From NCBI GenBank assembly GCA_003133265.1, contig PKWQ01000252.1, positions 1-10,632 of the forward strand: a stretch of 10,632 bases of DNA, in the 5' to 3' direction. The DNA comes from Acetobacteraceae bacterium. GTDB lineage: Bacteria; Pseudomonadota; Alphaproteobacteria; Acetobacterales; Acetobacteraceae. The translations under genes were made by a program, and so were the position numbers. Under the pieces are notes generated by a model. The model worked only from the letters and a program-made list of their open reading frames with translations, made no database searches and was not told the origin of the DNA. Shown piece after piece: positions 7,218-10,632 of this stretch (position 1 is its first letter; each line of letters starts with the position of its first letter).

Positions 7218-10200
7218 CTACGGGCCGCGGGCGCCCACCCAGCGCAGGAACCCGGCCAGTTCTGGCGCGCGGTGCGGCGCGGCCAGTGGCCCGGTCAGGC
7301 GCAGGCCGATCTCCGGCGGATTAGCGAGTGCCGGATGCAGCGCCGCGTGGAGATCGAGCGTGGCGGCACCGAGCCCGACCGAACCGGCCAGATCGACCGT
7401 CCCGGTGCTGCCTTGCAGCCCGGAATCATGCAGGCTCAGCACCCCGTTGCTGACCGAGCCCACCAGTTCCAGCCGCTCGAACCCGGTCGAGCCGCCCGCC
7501 AGCGCGTCGCGCAGTGCCGCCTCGGCGGTCGGCGCGGTCTTGCGCTCCGCCCGCTGCGCCGCCAGCCGCGCCCGGAACAGGTCGAAACCGGTCAGCGCGC
7601 CATCGCCGACATGGGCCGAGGCGGCGCCGGACAGCGTGGCCAGCATCGCCGCCGGACTGTGCCCGGTGGCGGTCAGACCCAGCGTCGCGTCGGCCCGGCC
7701 GGACAGCAAATCCAGCGGCAGGCCGGTCAGCGCCCCGTCGATGGTCGCCCCCGACAGGGTCGCGTCCAGCGCCAGAGAGGGCGGCTCTGCCGTGCCGTTC
7801 AGCGCCAGGGTCATGCTCAGCACCCCGTCGCCGAGCCGCGCGGTGAACGGATCGACGCGCAGCGCCCCGGCCTCCGACAAGCTCACCACGCCGGCGGCCT
7901 GCGTCGCCGCCGGCAGCAGCCCGACCAGGATCTGCCGCGCCGTCACCGCCAGCGACCCCTGCCAGCCGTGCAGCGATGCGAACGCCAGCGGCGTCTGATC
8001 GGTGGGCAGCGGCCGGGGCAAGGTCAGTACGTCGGCGGTGATCCGCCCGCCCAGCCGGGGCACGTCCAGGCTGGTATCCAGATTGAGCGACGCGGAAAGC
8101 CGCGTCGGCCCGGCGATCAGATCGAGCTGGTCCGCCGCGAGCCGTCCCGGGGTGCCGGACAATTGGGCGATCACCGACAGCGACCCCTCGCCCATCCATT
8201 GCTCGGTGCCGGGCAGCCCCAGCGCCGCCAGGAATCGCGGCGCGCCCGGATGGCGCAGCGTCAACGGTCCCGCCCAGCGTCCGTTCTTCAGATCGAACAC
8301 CGGCCACGCCTCCAGCCGCGCATCCGCCATCTCCAGCCGCAGATGCAGCCCCAGCGCCTCCGGCGGACCGGCGAACTGGGCCGACAGGCTGGCCGGCCCG
8401 CGCCAGAACACCTCGGTCGGCCCCCAGGACTGCGGCAGCAGATCGGCGAGCGGCGTGGCATCGTCGGTGCTGGCATCCAGCCGCCCTTCGCTCACCCGCC
8501 CGCTTCCGCCGACCGTGCCGGACGCGACCAGATGCACGCCGCGCAGCGTGGCCTCCAGCCCGCGCAGCACCAACTGGCCGTCGCCCTGGCTTGCCCCCTG
8601 GCCAGATTGCGACGCCGCATCCAGCGACAGGCCGGAGATATCCTGGCCGGCGAGGCTGGCGGCATCCGCATGCAGCCGCAGATCGAGATCTTGGCCGTTG
8701 AACAGGCGCGCCAGCGTCGGCCACTGCCCGGCCAGCCAGGGATCGAGCGCCAGCCGATCCACCGTCAGCGCCGCGACGATCGCCGGATGCCCCTCGTTGG
8801 GCTTGCCGGCGCCCGGCTTCGTCGCGCCCGCCTTGGTATCCGGCGCCTTGGCATCCTGTGTCTTGGAACCCGGCCACAGCCGCAATTCGCCGCCGACCGT
8901 GGCGCCATCCACCTTGGCGTCGATCCGGTCCAGCGCCAGCAGACCCGGCTCGGCCGCGACATGCGCGGACATCGTGACAGTGTTCAGCACATCCGCCGGC
9001 AGGCCGGGAAACAGGCTGAGGCCGGCGCCGTCCAGCCAGTTCAGCGTCATACGCAGCGAGGACGCGGCGAGATGCGCGGTGCCGTCGAAACGCGGCCGCG
9101 CCGGATCGGTGCGCTGCACCTGTCCGGACAGGTGCAGCGCCGCCTCGCCCGGCAGCAAGGCCGTCAGTTCGCGCAGCGCGATCTGCCCCTCCGACAAATC
9201 CAGCACCGCATGCAGATCGCGCACGACGCCGCCCCCGAGACCGGCCGCCCCGGCACTGAGATCGAGCCCGACCGGCATGCCGGTTGGGCCCAGCCGGAAC
9301 AGCACCGGCTGCCAGGCATCGAGATCGAGCCGTGCCGCGCTCAGCCGCGCATCCAGCCGCGGCGTGGGCAACAGCCGCAGATCGGCCGAACCGCCGAGCG
9401 CAATGCCGCCGACATTGAGCGCCAGATCGTCGAAGCCGATCCGTCCACCGCTGACCCGCATCGCCGCCTCGGCCTGGAACGGCACGGACGGCGCGGCGGT
9501 CAGCAGCGACAAATCGCGCCCGCGCGCCATCACCTGCCCGATCATGGTTCCGTCGGCGGCCATCTGGCCGACGAAACCCACCCCAGTGCCGGCAAGCCGG
9601 CCCTGCCCGTCGAGCGCCACATCCAGCCCCGCCGCGCCATCCGCGCCGGCCGCGGTCAGTCGCGCGGTGAACCGGATCGGCTGGCCGGCAAGCTGTGCGG
9701 TGCCGGACGCGGTCAGCGCCCCGCTATCGGATGTCGCCAGCGCGGCATCGATGCCGGTCAGCGCGACACTGCCCAGGCGCATTTGGCTGGCCTCGATCCG
9801 CGCCGAGAACGCCGCCAGCCATTCCGGCGGCCAGCCCGCCAGATCGCCCGGCGCCAGCGGCCAGGGGATAGCCAGGGCAGCGCCATGCAGCGCCAGTTCC
9901 CGCGCCTCGATCCGCCCGGCCAGCAGCGGCAGCAACGCCACGCGCAGACGCAGCGCCTGTACCTGCATGGCCGGTCCCGGCGCATCGCTTCCCGGCGTGT
10001 CGCTCCCCGGCGTATCGCTCCTGGGCACGCCGATCACGACGCCCGCTGCGGTCAGCTCGGGTTCCGGCAACAGGGAGAGCGTGATCTTGCCGGCGATGGT
10101 GACCGGACGACCGAGCGTGGAACTCGCCACCGCCTCGATCGTGTCGCGGTAGCGGTTCCAGTCGAGCCGTCCGGGCAACAGCCAGGCAGCCAGCAGCGCC

Positions 10201-10241
10201 AGCGCGACGAGGCAGACCAACAGGAGGCTTGCGACACGCAC
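7218..10241 (-). CDS. AsmA-family envelope protein
   Basis: AsmA-like proteins are inner-membrane-anchored, mostly periplasmic beta-rich proteins implicated in outer-membrane assembly and lipid transport. This 1007-residue protein has one N-terminal membrane anchor (about 3-22, LLLVCLVALALLAAWLL). The AsmA N-terminal signature region follows (about 24-60), with a DWNRYRDTIEAVASSTLGRP segment. A long run of short amphipathic repeats follows, and then a conserved AsmA C-terminal region (about 845-955) with ATGHSPAAMLATLSGAASAH and GALTGFDLFRA. Low-complexity insertions occur at 74-90 (Ser-Asp-Thr-Pro-Gly repeats) and a Lys-rich linker at about 458-485. The start is GTG at 10241, one base after the upstream stop, with only a weak ribosome binding site; translational coupling is likely. 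It converges on the dehydrogenase, seven bases between stops. Confidence 0.9.
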   Translation of the reverse strand: MRVASLLLVCLVALALLAAWLLPGRLDWNRYRDTIEAVASSTLGRPVTIAGKITLSLLPEPELTAAGVVIGVPRSDTPGSDTPGSDAPGPAMQVQALRLRVALLPLLAGRIEARELALHGAALAIPWPLAPGDLAGWPPEWLAAFSARIEASQMRLGSVALTGIDAALATSDSGALTASGTAQLAGQPIRFTARLTAAGADGAAGLDVALDGQGRLAGTGVGFVGQMAADGTMIGQVMARGRDLSLLTAAPSVPFQAEAAMRVSGGRIGFDDLALNVGGIALGGSADLRLLPTPRLDARLSAARLDLDAWQPVLFRLGPTGMPVGLDLSAGAAGLGGGVVRDLHAVLDLSEGQIALRELTALLPGEAALHLSGQVQRTDPARPRFDGTAHLAASSLRMTLNWLDGAGLSLFPGLPADVLNTVTMSAHVAAEPGLLALDRIDAKVDGATVGGELRLWPGSKTQDAKAPDTKAGATKPGAGKPNEGHPAIVAALTVDRLALDPWLAGQWPTLARLFNGQDLDLRLHADAASLAGQDISGLSLDAASQSGQGASQGDGQLVLRGLEATLRGVHLVASGTVGGSGRVSEGRLDASTDDATPLADLLPQSWGPTEVFWRGPASLSAQFAGPPEALGLHLRLEMADARLEAWPVFDLKNGRWAGPLTLRHPGAPRFLAALGLPGTEQWMGEGSLSVIAQLSGTPGRLAADQLDLIAGPTRLSASLNLDTSLDVPRLGGRITADVLTLPRPLPTDQTPLAFASLHGWQGSLAVTARQILVGLLPAATQAAGVVSLSEAGALRVDPFTARLGDGVLSMTLALNGTAEPPSLALDATLSGATIDGALTGLPLDLLSGRADATLGLTATGHSPAAMLATLSGAASAHVGDGALTGFDLFRARLAAQRAERKTAPTAEAALRDALAGGSTGFERLELVGSVSNGVLSLHDSGLQGSTGTVDLAGSVGLGAATLDLHAALHPALANPPEIGLRLTGPLAAPHRAPELAGFLRWVGARGP
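9979..10023 (-). repeat. Three 15-base tandem repeats inside the AsmA gene
   Basis: Plus-strand units GGCGCATCGCTTCCC (9979-9993), GGCGTGTCGCTCCCC (9994-10008) and GGCGTATCGCTCCTG (10009-10023) run in tandem. They encode Ser-Asp-(Thr/Ala)-Pro-Gly-type repeats in a loop near residues 74-89. Units are diverged at third positions, so the array is not very recent. It probably encodes a flexible surface loop. Confidence 0.7.
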
Positions 10242-10242
10242 C

Positions 10243-10581
10243 TCAGTCCGCGATCCCGTAGCCGCCGCCGCCCGGAGTCTCGATCACGAACACGTCTCCC
10301 GGCACCAGTTCGGCGCTGTCGGTGCCGGTCAGGATTTCGTGGGCCGCGTCAGTGCGCTCCACCCATTGCCGCCCGGCCGCGCCGTCCTCGCCGCCGTTCA
10401 GCCCGAACGGCGCCACGTTGCGCCGGGACGCGACGATCACCGCCGTCATCGGTTCCAGGAAACGGATGCGCCGGATGGCGCCGTCGCCGCTGTAGGCGGG
10501 CACGTACTGCGCCCGGGCCGCGCCGGCCAATAGGGCCAGTCCCAGACAGATGGGGCCGAGACAGATGGGAATAAGCTTCAT
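10243..10581 (-). CDS. Chimeric small protein: signal peptide joined to the C-terminal end of a hydantoinase B/5-oxoprolinase-type protein
   Basis: The 112-residue product starts at the ATG at 10581, with GGGAG eight bases upstream. Residues 1-24 look like a Sec signal peptide: Lys2, a hydrophobic core with a repeated PICLG (5-14), and a cleavage-like AARA|Q. From about residue 32 it is typical of the last 80 residues of hydantoinase B/5-oxoprolinase proteins: GDGAIRRIRFLEPM, NVAPFGLNGGEDGAAGR, and PGDVFVIETPGGGGYG (94-109). Full family members are about 500-600 residues and cytoplasmic, so some 400 or more upstream residues are missing. The frame stays open upstream to the window edge. It may be a gene remnant, a fusion, or an assembly artefact; catalytic activity is unlikely. 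Confidence 0.6.
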   Translation of the reverse strand: MKLIPICLGPICLGLALLAGAARAQYVPAYSGDGAIRRIRFLEPMTAVIVASRRNVAPFGLNGGEDGAAGRQWVERTDAAHEILTGTDSAELVPGDVFVIETPGGGGYGIAD

Positions 10582-10632
10582 CCTGGACACTCCCGCCGGG
10601 CTCCGCGCCATCTGTCTGGGACTGGCCCTATT
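10529..10632. repeat. Perfect 25-base inverted repeat flanking the start of the chimeric gene
   Basis: The left arm (10529-10553, beginning AATAGGGCCAGTCCC) is the exact reverse complement of the right arm (10608-10632, ending TGGCCCTATT). The 54-base spacer holds the ribosome binding site, ATG and first codons of the minus-strand chimeric gene. The left arm lies in its signal-peptide coding region. The right arm ends at the window edge, so the true arm length is unknown. The match stops at the inner side (10554/10607). A real invertible element, a hairpin or a fold-back assembly error are all possible. Confidence 0.9.
10540..10569 (-). repeat. 15-base tandem duplication in the signal-peptide coding region
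   Basis: TCCCAGACAGATGGG (10540-10554) and GCCGAGACAGATGGG (10555-10569) match at 13 of 15 positions and encode the doubled PICLG of the signal peptide. The left arm of the inverted repeat covers all but the last base of the first unit. So the GACAGATGG core occurs three times here, twice direct and once inverted. Confidence 0.8.

Noticed and set aside
7212..7227. CGGCC/GGCCG stem between the convergent dehydrogenase and AsmA stops as a bidirectional terminator
   Set aside because: It has only five pairs, overlaps the AsmA stop codon and has no T-run on either side.
7272..10574. Very long plus-strand open frame (1100 codons) opposite the AsmA gene
   Set aside because: The product is dominated by Arg, Gln, Gly and Pro with no domain signature. 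The minus strand has a coherent AsmA protein with a membrane anchor.

Overview
The window is a GC-rich stretch of bacterial chromosome, most likely from an alphaproteobacterium in or near the Acetobacteraceae. I infer this from the start of RpoB (SFTGRKRIRKSFGRIPEVA), the alphaproteobacterial forms of L11, L1, L10 and L7/L12, and the strong G/C bias at third codon positions. The family assignment is from memory of related proteins, not from a search.

Positions 1-4310 hold the minus-strand ribosomal protein/RNA polymerase operon. In transcription order it runs rplK (L11), rplA (L1), a 352-base structured leader, rplJ (L10, GTG start), rplL (L7/L12), a 185-base spacer with repeats and three hairpins, and rpoB. 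RpoB is cut by the left edge after 552 residues, inside rifampicin-resistance cluster I. A candidate sigma-70-type promoter (4441-4467) lies upstream of rplK. The gene upstream of rplK is not nusG, as it is in most bacteria, but an unrelated thiamine-diphosphate enzyme.

Positions 4506-7210 hold a divergent metabolic pair. On the minus strand is a thiamine-diphosphate-dependent enzyme of the acetolactate synthase/benzoylformate decarboxylase superfamily. On the plus strand is a D-2-hydroxyacid dehydrogenase of the CtBP-like class. They share a 158-base intergenic region with a GC-rich dyad. Both families act on 2-oxo or 2-hydroxy acids, so a shared pathway is plausible but unproven.

Positions 7218-10241 hold a 1007-residue AsmA-family envelope protein on the minus strand, convergent with the dehydrogenase (7 bases between stop codons). 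One base upstream of it is a short minus-strand gene (10243-10581). It joins a signal-peptide-like N terminus to about the last 80 residues of a hydantoinase B/5-oxoprolinase-type protein. The start region of this chimeric gene lies between the arms of a perfect 25-base inverted repeat (10529-10553 and 10608-10632), whose right arm reaches the window edge. This is the most unusual structure in the window. It could be an invertible start-codon switch, a gene-remnant junction, or an assembly fold-back; the window alone cannot decide.

No tRNA, rRNA, CRISPR array, transposase or phage gene was found.
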